This document shows, in pieces, positions 44,804-52,710 of a DNA stretch of 64,000 nucleotides; the first letter of the stretch is position 1; every line of letters starts with the position of its first letter. The position numbers and the translations under genes were made by a program. The notes under the pieces are model-generated. The model was not told the origin of the DNA. It searched no databases and saw nothing but the letters and a program-made list of their open reading frames with translations. The DNA is from a bacterium (lineage in GTDB: Bacteria > UBP6 > UBA1177). The stretch is taken from positions 39,765 through 103,764 of the forward strand of contig JAFYIZ010000004.1 of the NCBI GenBank assembly GCA_017538365.1, in the 5' to 3' direction.

Positions 44804-46639
44804 TCACCTGCACGCATTCGAAGCCGGCGTGTACATTCTCGCCATTGCACCGACTATCGGAAGATGGAAATTGAAATCAAGCGATGCGTAAAGCCCATGG
44901 ACAAAGCCTGAATACCGGCTTGACACATCTTCCATTATTCCGCTGTATTCATCGGACTCAGCCTTTGTGAGAAAACCGACATTCCATCCGGCCTTTATGA
45001 TAAAATCAAAGCTGGGAGTCGCGCTGAAACCCAGATGGATCTGCGGAGTCAGAGTAAAATGCTGGTAATTACGATTGTCATTCAAAGTGCCGTGATAGGA
45101 TGCGTCGAGTGCCGGAGCAAAGAAAAATCCCGCCCCGCCGGCATAAAACCTTTTAGCAATACCGACACCGCCTCCGAACCAATAAAGAGCTTCTCCGATA
45201 CTGTAGCTATTTTCATCTTTGTATTCCGCCTCAAAGCCTACATTAAAACCGAGAAAAGCCCTGAAATAAAATTCGCTTAAAGCAGGCCTGTTCATCACAT
45301 AACCTAAATCGACATCCGCACCCAGATGAAATCCCGGAGCAATCAGCATAACTCCGATACCGTCTGAATAGCTGGAAGCATCACCTTTTGCATAAACAAA
45401 ATTATCATCCAAACCGAGATTGAAATAAAGTCCCGTCCACGGATATTCGCGAAGCTGGTCGCCTTCTTCGGCGTCTCCGTTCGTCACTTTGATGATCGTA
45501 GGTTTGCCACCGTCCTTGCAGTTGACAGCGACATCACGCGCTCTTGCAAAACCTTTGCGCTGAGTTTTGCCTTCAACCGTTTCAAGGATCTCGAAAGGAT
45601 GGTCGACTCGGATATCTTCCATAACTCCGAATTCGCTTTCTATCTTTTTGCCGTCAGTCGACCGGACGGGCATGAAAATAGCGAAGTTGTCGTCTTTTTT
45701 CAGCTCGAAGTTGGCGTTTACCGAAGCCGCCTTTATCGCGGTGCGGAAAACATCGTTGAAAACCAACATTACTTGTTTTGGTGTCGGGATTATCTGAAGC
45801 GCGGTATCGGTCGAACCCGAGATCGCACCTGAATGACCGACTATATCGCCGTAATGCTCGAAGCGCTTCGTTTCGTAGTTGTAGCGGTAAATCATGAAAA
45901 CGACATTCACAGAAAGTTCGATCTCGACATCAAACGAATAGTAGTAAAGTCCGGTAACGACCGATTTGTGTTTCGAACGGATGACCCTGCCTGCCCCTCC
46001 GATCGGAGCGACGTGAGCCGCAAAAACGTAGGAAGAGTTCAGCAGATTTTTGACAAAAGCAGCCGAAAGACCGAGTTCCTTCGCCTTCGTCACCATGAAA
46101 GTCTCCTGCTCTTTCTCGGAAAGCTCGGAATAACGCTGCTCAGCACTTGCATCAAGCAGATTTCCGAAAACTTTTCTCACGTCAGTATTGAGGTAATGCT
46201 CCAAATGACGCCTGAAAGACTCCCTGTCGCTCGTTCCGGCTCTGAAAGTCGGGATGCGACCACCGAGATCGATTCTTACTTCGCCACCTTTCGTCCGCAT
46301 GAAAGCCTCGTTGTCACCAAGGATTATTTTGTCGAAGCGGTTCGTTATCGTCCACTGGTAAAAAATCTTCGCAGCCTTGAGTTTTTCTTTGTTGTCAAGC
46401 GGATAGTTTATCGTAAAACTCCAAGGAATGCAGCCTCCCTCGCCTTTTTCGTTTATTTCGCAGTAGCGCATCGGAATCCTCACAGAATCCTGCATGAAAC
46501 CGATGTCGCCGAAGCCCATGACAGCCTTCCGCTCGTAACTTTTCTGAGTCTCATCGGATTTAATTAGAGTTGCGTCTTCAACTGCGGAAAGCCGGAAAAG
46601 CGATATTAAACAAACCACAATAAGCAGAAATTTTCTCAT
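44804..46639 (-). CDS. Secreted or outer-membrane protein of unknown function (611 aa)
   Basis: I do not recognise the family. The start at 46639 (MRKFLLIVVCLISLF) is chosen over an in-frame ATG nine codons upstream because GAGGAAAAA stands before it and it begins the signal peptide (cleavage near LSA-VED). The first 380 residues are mixed and contain a CEINEKGEGGC stretch with two Cys. The last 200 residues look like an outer-membrane beta barrel, with alternating aromatic strands such as GLYFNLGLDDNFVYAKG and FYFRAFLGFNVGFEAEY. It heads the operon of LPP20-like lipoproteins. Confidence 0.65.
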   Translation of the reverse strand: MRKFLLIVVCLISLFRLSAVEDATLIKSDETQKSYERKAVMGFGDIGFMQDSVRIPMRYCEINEKGEGGCIPWSFTINYPLDNKEKLKAAKIFYQWTITNRFDKIILGDNEAFMRTKGGEVRIDLGGRIPTFRAGTSDRESFRRHLEHYLNTDVRKVFGNLLDASAEQRYSELSEKEQETFMVTKAKELGLSAAFVKNLLNSSYVFAAHVAPIGGAGRVIRSKHKSVVTGLYYYSFDVEIELSVNVVFMIYRYNYETKRFEHYGDIVGHSGAISGSTDTALQIIPTPKQVMLVFNDVFRTAIKAASVNANFELKKDDNFAIFMPVRSTDGKKIESEFGVMEDIRVDHPFEILETVEGKTQRKGFARARDVAVNCKDGGKPTIIKVTNGDAEEGDQLREYPWTGLYFNLGLDDNFVYAKGDASSYSDGIGVMLIAPGFHLGADVDLGYVMNRPALSEFYFRAFLGFNVGFEAEYKDENSYSIGEALYWFGGGVGIAKRFYAGGAGFFFAPALDASYHGTLNDNRNYQHFTLTPQIHLGFSATPSFDFIIKAGWNVGFLTKAESDEYSGIMEDVSSRYSGFVHGLYASLDFNFHLPIVGAMARMYTPASNACR

Positions 46640-46669
46640 TTTTTCCTCTATCAAAATAAAAATCACACT

Positions 46670-46697
46670 ATTATTGAAAACTAAGCTGAAAAAACAA
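46670..46697 (-). promoter_or_regulatory. Putative promoter of the 611-aa protein and lipoprotein operon
   Basis: Minus strand: TTGTTT (46692-46697), 16 nt, AATAAT (46670-46675), then AGTGTG and a T5 tract. It is back to back with the gmd promoter, 13 nt apart. Confidence 0.4.
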
Positions 46698-46709
46698 ATT
46701 TTTCCTTTC

Positions 46710-46737
46710 TTGACTAAGAGGCGCCGCTAAATAAAAT
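46710..46737 (+). promoter_or_regulatory. Putative promoter of gmd
   Basis: TTGACT (46710-46715), 16 nt, TAAAAT (46732-46737), then TTTGCG and a T5 tract before GGAGAG. Confidence 0.55.
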
Positions 46738-46771
46738 TTTGCGTTTTTGCTGTTTTATTTGGAGAGAAACC

Positions 46772-47911
46772 ATGACGAAAAAGGCGCTTATCACGGGAAT
46801 CACCGGTCAGGACGGCTCTTATTTAGCGGAACTGCTGCTTGAAAAAGGTTACGAAGTCCACGGCATAAAGAGGAGAAGTTCTTCTTTCAACACCGACAGG
46901 ATCGACCACATCTACAAAGACATCCACGATAAAAACAGAAAATTCACACTTCATTACGGTGACCTTACAGACGCGACGAACCTCATCCGCATCATGCAGG
47001 AAGTAAAACCTGATGAAATCTACAACTTAGCGGCACAGTCGCACGTAAAAGTTTCGTTTGAAACAGCAGAATACACCGCAAATTCAGACGCTCTGGGAAC
47101 TTTGAGACTCCTTGAAGGAATCAGGATCTTAGGCATGGAAAAATCGACCAGATTCTATCAGGCGTCGACTTCCGAACTTTTCGGCAAAGTCGCAGAAATT
47201 CCGCAGAGCGAAAAAACACCGTTCTATCCGCGAAGCCCGTACGCGGCTGCTAAAATCTACGCATACTGGATAACGGTGAACTACCGCGAATCCTACGGCA
47301 TTTTCGCAAGCAACGGAATCCTTTTCAACCACGAATCACCGCGCAGAGGCGAAACTTTCGTCACTAGAAAGATAACCCGCGCTGCGGCAAGGATAATCCT
47401 CGGTCTTCAGGATATGCTCTACCTCGGAAACCTTGATGCAAAGCGCGACTGGGGACATGCGAAAGATTACGTCAAGGCAATGTGGCTCATCCTGCAGAAT
47501 GAAAAACCTGACGATTTCGTAATAGCGACCGGCAGGACTTCTTCGATCCGCGATTTTGTCAGAATGGTCTTCGAATGCGTCGGAGTAAAGATCGCATTCA
47601 CGGGAAAGGGAGTCGATGAAAAAGGTGTCATCGAAGAAATCGACACGGCAAAACTATCTGAATTTACTAAAGAAATCAAGATCAAAAAGGGCCAGATTGT
47701 AATCAGCGTCGATCCCAGATACTTCCGTCCGACCGAGGTCGATATCCTTCTCGGGAATCCCGAAAAAGCGAAAAAAACACTCGGCTGGAGTGCCGAAACC
47801 ACCGTTGAAGAACTGGCTCACGAAATGATGCTTGCGGATATCGACGAAGCGAAAAAAGAGGCGCTTTTAATCGGAAACAACTACTTTGTCCGCGAAAATT
47901 ACGGCGATTGA
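46772..47911 (+). CDS. gmd: GDP-mannose 4,6-dehydratase
   Basis: The 379-residue short-chain dehydrogenase-type enzyme converts GDP-mannose to GDP-4-keto-6-deoxymannose, the precursor of fucose, rhamnose or perosamine in surface polysaccharides. The Rossmann motif [12 protein letters not shown] is near the N-terminus. [10 protein letters not shown], the catalytic STSELFG...[10 protein letters not shown] region and [12 protein letters not shown] are typical of Gmd. The frame continues to 46739, but the ATG at 46772 follows GGAGAG. It is a single gene between a promoter and the convergent fabF; no sugar epimerase follows. Confidence 0.96.
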   Translation: MTKKALITGITGQDGSYLAELLLEKGYEVHGIKRRSSSFNTDRIDHIYKDIHDKNRKFTLHYGDLTDATNLIRIMQEVKPDEIYNLAAQSHVKVSFETAEYTANSDALGTLRLLEGIRILGMEKSTRFYQASTSELFGKVAEIPQSEKTPFYPRSPYAAAKIYAYWITVNYRESYGIFASNGILFNHESPRRGETFVTRKITRAAARIILGLQDMLYLGNLDAKRDWGHAKDYVKAMWLILQNEKPDDFVIATGRTSSIRDFVRMVFECVGVKIAFTGKGVDEKGVIEEIDTAKLSEFTKEIKIKKGQIVISVDPRYFRPTEVDILLGNPEKAKKTLGWSAETTVEELAHEMMLADIDEAKKEALLIGNNYFVRENYGD

Positions 47912-47922
47912 CCTTAAAAAAA

Positions 47923-49164
47923 TCAATTATTTACAGATTTAAAGATCAAAACTGAATTCTGCCCGCCGAAACCGAATGAATCGGTCATGACATATTTCAA
48001 ATAAGCTTTCCGCGCGGTATTCGGAACATAGTCAAGATCACATTCGGGATCATGATTTTCGAGATTTATTGTCGGCGGAATGATGCCTTCGACTATTGAC
48101 GAGACTGCCGAAACCGCTTCCAATGCCGCCGCCGCACCCAAAGCGTGACCGAGCATCGATTTTATGGAATTTATTGGAATTTTGTACGCGTGTTCTCCGA
48201 AAACAGCCTTCAAAGCCTTTGTTTCTGTCACATCGTTCGCAATCGTTCCAGTTCCGTGGGCAGTCACAGCGCTGATTTCATCGGGAGTTATCGCGGCATC
48301 TGCCAGAGCCGCTCTCATCGCGCTTTTAGCTCCCGAACCATCAGGATCGGGAGAAGTTATGTGGAATGCGTCGGTAGAACTTCCGGCTCCAGCGATCTCT
48401 GCATAAGTGTAGGCTTTTCTCGCCTTTGCATGTTCCAAACTTTCAAGGACGAGTATTCCCGCCCCTTCGCCCAGAACGAATCCGTCGCGGTCCTTATCAA
48501 AAGGTCTGCTTGCCTTTTCGGGTTCGTCGTTGCGTTTTGAAAGGGCGTTCATTGAAGAAAATGCCGCAACAATCAGCGGATTTACCGGTGCTTCGCTCCC
48601 GCCGCAGATCATAATGTCAGCCTTTCCGTTTTGTATCATCCTGAAAGCCGCAGCGATCGCGTGTGATGACGAGGCGCAGGCAGTACATACAGTTTCGTTG
48701 GGCCCGCGCAGACCGAAAAGTATCGCCAAAGTCCCAGCCGCCATGTTGGGTATCATCATCGGAACGCACATTGGAGAGACTCTTTTCGCACCGCGCTCAA
48801 GCAGGATCTTGTGCTGTTCAAGAGTAGTCATTATGCCGCCGAAACCGCTTCCCAAAACTATTCCGGCGCGGTTTTTATCAAGGTGATTCAAATCAATTTT
48901 CGCATCAAGAATAGCGTCTTTTGCAGCAACTGAGGCAAACTGCGTGAATCTATCCATTCTGCGAGTTTCACTTTTCGGAAAGTAGGGATCAGGATCGAAA
49001 TTTTTTATTTCAGCAGCTATTTTCGTTTTAAATTCCGATGTGTCGAATGAAGAAACAAGAGAAACCGCCGATTTTCCGGCAACAAGAGCGTCAAAAAGGG
49101 TTCTGTGCCCTACCCCGAACGGAGTGACTGAGCCTAGCCCTGTGACGACGACTCTTTTAAGCAT
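47923..49164 (-). CDS. fabF: Beta-ketoacyl-ACP synthase II
   Basis: The 413-residue condensing enzyme elongates acyl-ACP in fatty acid synthesis. The active-site Cys lies in VCTACASSSHAI; the two His are in AVTAHGTGT and SMLGHALGAAAA. GSGFGGIMTT and DSFGFGGQN match the FabF family. The ATG is 3 nt downstream of acpP on the same strand. It ends 11 nt from gmd. Confidence 0.95.
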   Translation of the reverse strand: MLKRVVVTGLGSVTPFGVGHRTLFDALVAGKSAVSLVSSFDTSEFKTKIAAEIKNFDPDPYFPKSETRRMDRFTQFASVAAKDAILDAKIDLNHLDKNRAGIVLGSGFGGIMTTLEQHKILLERGAKRVSPMCVPMMIPNMAAGTLAILFGLRGPNETVCTACASSSHAIAAAFRMIQNGKADIMICGGSEAPVNPLIVAAFSSMNALSKRNDEPEKASRPFDKDRDGFVLGEGAGILVLESLEHAKARKAYTYAEIAGAGSSTDAFHITSPDPDGSGAKSAMRAALADAAITPDEISAVTAHGTGTIANDVTETKALKAVFGEHAYKIPINSIKSMLGHALGAAAALEAVSAVSSIVEGIIPPTINLENHDPECDLDYVPNTARKAYLKYVMTDSFGFGGQNSVLIFKSVNN

Positions 49165-49167
49165 GAG

Positions 49168-49401
49168 TTAAGACTCTTTTACTGACTTGATATAGTTTGC
49201 GATATCACCTAAGTTCTGGAATTCCTTGAGTTTTTCATCAGGGATCTCAATTTCGAAAGCATCTTCTATTTTCATAATGATTTCAACGACATCCAATGAA
49301 TCGATCTTCATACCTTTAAGCGATGATTCGGGAGTGATTTCGACATTTTCATCAAGAGCCAGATGATGTCTCACGATATCCGCGATTTTTTCGAAACACA
49401 T
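49168..49401 (-). CDS. acpP: Acyl carrier protein
   Basis: The 77-residue carrier has the phosphopantetheine Ser in KIDSLDVVEII (the DSL motif), and helices typical of AcpP. The KGMKIDSLD string is slightly unusual (usual: LGADSLD). AGGAG precedes the ATG. It lies between fabD and fabF in the usual fatty acid synthesis order. Confidence 0.97.
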   Translation of the reverse strand: MCFEKIADIVRHHLALDENVEITPESSLKGMKIDSLDVVEIIMKIEDAFEIEIPDEKLKEFQNLGDIANYIKSVKES

Positions 49402-49410
49402 GATTTTCTC

Positions 49411-50355
49411 CTATAAATTCAGGTTTTTAAAAGTTTCCATATTTTCAACATTTTGAATCTTTACTTCAATTCCGGCAGCCGCCGCAGTCTTTCTCACCAA
49501 GCCGGAAAGCGATGTTCCAGGCCCTATTTCGACAAAACTCTCGACTCCGTTCTGCAGCATAAAATCAACTGAGGGCTTCCAGAGAACAGTGCTGTAAAAC
49601 TGTTTTACAAGCGCCGGTTTTATCTCCGTTTTATCGGTGTAAGGCAAACCCGTGACATTTGAGAGAACAGTTTGATCCATCGGATAAACTTCAACATTTT
49701 CAACAACTTCGGCAAATTTTTCAGAAGCACTTCTTAGCATCGAAGTGTGGAAAGGAGCGCTCACTGGAAGAAAGACCGCTCGGACTCTCGTTTTTGAATT
49801 TGCCTTTATAAAATCGACCGCCGCCTGAACCGCCTCAGTGTTTCCCGAAACAACGACCTGTGTCGGAGAATTAAAATTTGAGATCTCGACTACTCCGAGA
49901 CCTTTTATTTCTTTAATAAATCCGGCAACTTCTTCATAACTCAGACCTACTATCGGAGCCATCGCACCGACTCCCGCCGGAACTGCCTCCTGCATGATCT
50001 TTCCGCGCTCTTTGGCAATAGCAACTGCATCAGAAAAATTCAAAGCACCGGCATGGACTAAAGCGGTGTATTCACCCAAACTCAAGCCCGCCGTGAAATC
50101 GCTTCTGGCACCAAATTCCTGCTTTATAACTTCGAGGATCGCCTTTGAAACGGTAAGTATCGCCGGCTGCGTCACTTCAGTCTGCATCAGTTCTTCGTCA
50201 GTTCCTTCAGTCACAGTTTTGAGCAGATCAAAACCCAATCTGTCGGAAGCCTCTTTGAAAACTTCTGAAAAAACTTTGAAATTATCCACAAATTCCCTGC
50301 CCATTCCGGCGTATTGCGCCCCCTGGCCGGGAAAAATAAAAGCTGTTTTTGACAT
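49411..50355 (-). CDS. fabD: Malonyl-CoA:ACP transacylase
   Basis: The 314-residue enzyme loads malonyl groups onto ACP. FIFPGQGAQYAGMG opens the protein, GLSLGEYTAL holds the catalytic Ser, and VSAPFHTSML contains the catalytic His. EIGPGTSLSGLVRK is the conserved C-terminal loop. It is the first gene of fabD-acpP-fabF. Confidence 0.96.
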   Translation of the reverse strand: MSKTAFIFPGQGAQYAGMGREFVDNFKVFSEVFKEASDRLGFDLLKTVTEGTDEELMQTEVTQPAILTVSKAILEVIKQEFGARSDFTAGLSLGEYTALVHAGALNFSDAVAIAKERGKIMQEAVPAGVGAMAPIVGLSYEEVAGFIKEIKGLGVVEISNFNSPTQVVVSGNTEAVQAAVDFIKANSKTRVRAVFLPVSAPFHTSMLRSASEKFAEVVENVEVYPMDQTVLSNVTGLPYTDKTEIKPALVKQFYSTVLWKPSVDFMLQNGVESFVEIGPGTSLSGLVRKTAAAAGIEVKIQNVENMETFKNLNL

Positions 50356-50385
50356 ATCACCTCAAAAAGCCGCGTTCGCCGCTTT

Positions 50386-50413
50386 TTTATTAAAAATGTG
50401 GGGCTTTTGTCAA
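50386..50413 (-). promoter_or_regulatory. Putative promoter and hairpin upstream of fabD
   Basis: Minus strand: perfect TTGACA (50408-50413) and an AT-rich -10 region (AATAAA/TAATAA) near 50386-50392. Just downstream, 7-nt arms AAAAAGC (50374-50380) and GCTTTTT (50381 onward region) pair around a GC-rich loop and could be an operator or leader hairpin. Confidence 0.45.
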
Positions 50414-50487
50414 GAATTTGAGCATGCAGACCTCACCTCTTTTATTCCCCTCTCCATTGTGGATATGGGAAATTAAACTGAACTTTC

Positions 50488-50531
50488 AGACAAACAGCAT
50501 CGAACAGCCGTCGGATTTGCTTTAGAACTCA
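50488..50531. repeat. Direct repeat, left copy
   Basis: A 44-bp segment starting AGACAAACAGCAT and containing GCCGTCGGA; it matches 51064-51107 at 36 of 44 positions. It lies downstream (minus strand) of the GNAT remnant. In the same register the right copy includes the last codons and stop of a lipoprotein gene. Confidence 0.6.
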
Positions 50532-50585
50532 GGCAGCCTTGGAATAATCCATGATAAAGATTTTACTCGTGACGTTTTCTACAAA

Positions 50586-50767
50586 TTAAATCAACTGATA
50601 CATAAAGATGCAGCCTTTGTCGTATTTCGGCTTTATATGCTGATGAACGAATTTTTCTTCTTCGGCTGTCAATCTGTTAAAACCCATGGTTTTATAATGT
50701 TTTATCAATTTGTCCTCGGGAAGAGCATAAATATAAAAAGCTCGGTTTCAAGCGGGAAAGAACTCAT
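50586..50767 (-). pseudogene. GNAT acetyltransferase remnant (C-terminal fragment, frameshifted)
   Basis: On the minus strand an ATG at 50767 overlaps the stop of the 59-residue ORF (ATGA) and encodes only MSSFPLET and 12 more residues before a stop. In another frame, the next 53 codons encode a recognisable GNAT C-terminus: ALPEDKLIKHYKTMGF, then RLTAEEEKFVHQHI and YDKGCIFMYQLI. In GNAT proteins this Y-x-x-x-G-F segment ends the fold. The N-terminal and acetyl-CoA-binding parts (over 100 residues) are missing, so the gene has lost its middle and shifted frame. It lies in an accessory patch. Confidence 0.6.
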
Positions 50768-50943
50768 TGTTGTTCCCTGCTTTCAGCCTGCATCATTTCA
50801 AGAGCCTTTTTTTCATAGTCGGCAGCTATTTTTTTCAGTTTGTCGCAGTCTGCTTTCGGAGAGTTCAAAATTTTTAACAGGACTTCCTTCCCCTGACTTT
50901 CTGGAATGTCGCTGATCGTTTGATAACAATTGATCGAAGCCAT
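50764..50943 (-). CDS. Small 59-residue protein, possible antitoxin partner of the GNAT remnant
   Basis: An ORF of 60 codons with GGGAG 7 nt before the ATG (50943). The product is MASINCYQTISDIPESQGKE... and ends in a helical charged tail (KKIAADYEKKALEMMQAES). Its stop overlaps the ATG of the GNAT remnant by ATGA, an arrangement seen in toxin-antitoxin pairs. No DNA-binding motif is evident. It could also be a stand-alone small protein. The intact reading frame and ribosome site support its being real. Confidence 0.5.
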   Translation of the reverse strand: MASINCYQTISDIPESQGKEVLLKILNSPKADCDKLKKIAADYEKKALEMMQAESREQQ

Positions 50944-51063
50944 TTAATACTCCCTTAGTTACCACGATTTATTTATCCTATTCAACTTTTCTTTATTGTC
51001 AAGACTAAAAATTAAAAATTTCAATTAAAGCAAAAGAAATTTGTTTTATGAAAAAGATTCCTT

Positions 51064-51107
51064 AGACAAACAGCATTGAGCCGCCGTCGGAGTTATATTA
51101 TAACTCA
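51064..51107. repeat. Direct repeat, right copy
   Basis: Match to 50488-50531 (AGACAAACAGCAT...GCCGTCGGA...AACTCA). The last ten bases hold the stop codon and final residues of the 165-residue lipoprotein gene on the minus strand. Confidence 0.6.
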
Positions 51108-51595
51108 AAAGTAACTTTGTGGTTTTTGCCTTCATAGTTGATCTCGATCGCTTTGATCGAGTCGATCTCTTCGGCGGTCGAAGCAGTGTATTCTATCGGC
51201 ATGAGGTAGCAGCATTCATCGCAGACGGCTGCAAGATCGAGGTCGGTGTCGCGCTCAAGGATGTTCACTTTCAGAACATTGTTTTCAATCCCTGCAGCTT
51301 TGTAACCGTATTCCCAGTCATCTCCGCAGTGCATCTCGCCGAACCAGTTGAATTTTATCGTGTTCTCTTTTTTCTCAGTAACTTCGACATACTCATTGCA
51401 GGAATCGACAAATTCATTCTCTTTTTCGGTATAGATCCTGTCTCTGAAAGATAGCGGCGGTTCGGCAAGACGACACTCGCCGACATCGACTGCTTTGAAA
51501 CCGCTTTCATCACTACCGTTGTTGTCGCTTCCGCCGCAGCTTACAACAAAAAACATTGCAAAAACCGCAACCGACAAAATCAAAAATCTTTTCAT
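51098..51595 (-). CDS. Small Cys-containing lipoprotein (165 aa)
   Basis: I do not recognise the family. The signal peptide is MKRFLILSVAVFAMFFVVSC with the lipobox VVSC (Cys20), followed by a short Gly/Asn/Asp linker. The mature part has Cys residues near positions 41, 69, 90 and three near the end (CDECCY), suggesting disulfides. The promoter upstream carries a G8 tract between the -35 and -10 boxes, which is typical of phase-variable surface genes. The leader is about 73 nt from -10 to ATG. TGGAG stands before the start. Confidence 0.75.
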   Translation of the reverse strand: MKRFLILSVAVFAMFFVVSCGGSDNNGSDESGFKAVDVGECRLAEPPLSFRDRIYTEKENEFVDSCNEYVEVTEKKENTIKFNWFGEMHCGDDWEYGYKAAGIENNVLKVNILERDTDLDLAAVCDECCYLMPIEYTASTAEEIDSIKAIEINYEGKNHKVTFEL

Positions 51596-51668
51596 GGCTT
51601 ACTCCATAAAGTTAAAAAACAAACCAAACACATATTTAGTATCACAAAATCCGATTTTTATTGAGAAA

Positions 51669-51696
51669 ATTTTACCCCCCCCGAAAAATTTGACAA
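51669..51696 (-). promoter_or_regulatory. Promoter with G8 homopolymer in the spacer (possible phase variation)
   Basis: Minus strand: TTGTCA (51691-51696), a 16-nt spacer ending in eight G (C8 on the plus strand, 51675-51682) and TAAAAT (51669-51674) directly after it. A change of one G would alter the -35/-10 spacing, as in known phase-variable promoters. Serves the 165-residue lipoprotein gene. Confidence 0.6.
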
Positions 51697-51724
51697 CTAT
51701 TTGATTTTATTAAGAAAATTTTTG

Positions 51725-52564
51725 CTATTCCGCCGAAACGGCGATGATTTTTCCTTCTTCGAAGCACTCTTTTTTGAGTTCTGCCGCTATTTTTTCGGCG
51801 TCGCTGTTTTTTATCACGATCTCTGAGCCGCTTATCTTAAGTGCGGAAAATGAAAGAACCTCGCCTTCAAGTTTCTCTTTTTCGATAACGGCATCAGCTT
51901 TTTTCTTGGCGAAGAAAAGTGACGCAGGGCTTTTGCGGGCTTCCTTGCTCATTGAAATGTCGTAGATCTTCTCCCCTTTTTCGTTAACAATGGAAAAGAA
52001 AAGCTGAGGCTCGATTTTCGTTTTGAAATTTATGAGGAGAACCGATTTTGTTTTCGCGGCTTCATCTGACACCGCAAGAAGGTCTTTTTTGTTTGAAAAT
52101 TCTTCACGCGCTTCTTCAACAATTTTTCTCAAATATCCTGAAACATTGACTTTATAAGTCAGATCGACTGACGAATTGGAATAAAATCTTTCATAAGTCA
52201 CATCCTTTATGTCGGCAATGTTAACGAGCCTGTCGACAAAATCGGGATCGCCTTTTCCCTCAAAATATGCGCCGACTGTGGTTTTTCCCGAAAGAACAAG
52301 CCCGCTAATGATCTTTACGATCTTCAGCCTTGCGTTTGCCGCAGCAGCCTTTTCAGCCGTGATCCTCGCCGAATTGAGGTTGGTGACGTTGGTTTCAGGA
52401 ATACCGCTTCCTGTGATCGTGAGCTCGAAAGTAGAATAGTTCAAAGTTCCGTCGGCCACCTTCCGCACAAGAGAAAGATCTTCGGGCTTTTTTTCAGCCG
52501 CAGAAACAGAAAAAACAAGGAAAAAAACGAAAAGAAAAAAGAATTTTTTTGAAAAACCAGCCAT
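51725..52564 (-). CDS. Exported protein of the LPP20/FlgT-like type (279 aa)
   Basis: The ATG at 52564 (MAGFSKKFFFLFVFFLVFSVSA) begins a signal peptide with an AxA cleavage site, so this is a secreted and not a lipid-modified form. An in-frame ATG 24 codons upstream would add a hydrophobic, Lys-poor stretch. The mature N-terminus has a pattern close to LPP20-type domains: ITGSGIPETNVTNLNSARIT, then a long A-rich helix (AEKAAAANARLKIVKIISG). The last 90 residues are Lys/Glu-rich and end in a small alpha/beta domain. Relatives of this domain occur in the lipoproteins at 42-45 kb. The function is unknown. Confidence 0.65.
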   Translation of the reverse strand: MAGFSKKFFFLFVFFLVFSVSAAEKKPEDLSLVRKVADGTLNYSTFELTITGSGIPETNVTNLNSARITAEKAAAANARLKIVKIISGLVLSGKTTVGAYFEGKGDPDFVDRLVNIADIKDVTYERFYSNSSVDLTYKVNVSGYLRKIVEEAREEFSNKKDLLAVSDEAAKTKSVLLINFKTKIEPQLFFSIVNEKGEKIYDISMSKEARKSPASLFFAKKKADAVIEKEKLEGEVLSFSALKISGSEIVIKNSDAEKIAAELKKECFEEGKIIAVSAE

Positions 52565-52593
52565 TTTTGACCCCGAAAAGAACTTGGAATGCG

Positions 52594-52621
52594 ATTTTAG
52601 AAAAAAGTTGAGAAAAAACAA
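52594..52621 (-). promoter_or_regulatory. Putative promoter of the 279-aa exported protein
   Basis: Minus strand: TTGTTT (52616-52621), 16 nt, TAAAAT (52594-52599), then CGCATTCC. It is divergent from the ptb promoter. Confidence 0.4.
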
Positions 52622-52642
52622 GATTGAAAAACACAAAAAAAA

Positions 52643-52671
52643 TGGAACTTTCCGAAAAAATTTCCTATAGT
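52643..52671 (+). promoter_or_regulatory. Putative promoter of ptb-buk
   Basis: TATAGT (52666-52671) with a weak -35 (TGGAAC, 52643-52648) 17 nt upstream, then GTTCCGG and a T5 tract. The ribosome site GGAGGGAG precedes the ATG. Confidence 0.4.
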
Positions 52672-52710
52672 GTTCCGGTTTTTGATTATTAACAACATTC
52701 GGAGGGAGAA

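Noticed and set aside
50637..50915. Plus-strand ORF of 92 codons
   Set aside because: It has no ribosome site or recognisable domain and lies opposite the 59-residue ORF and the GNAT remnant, which are better supported.
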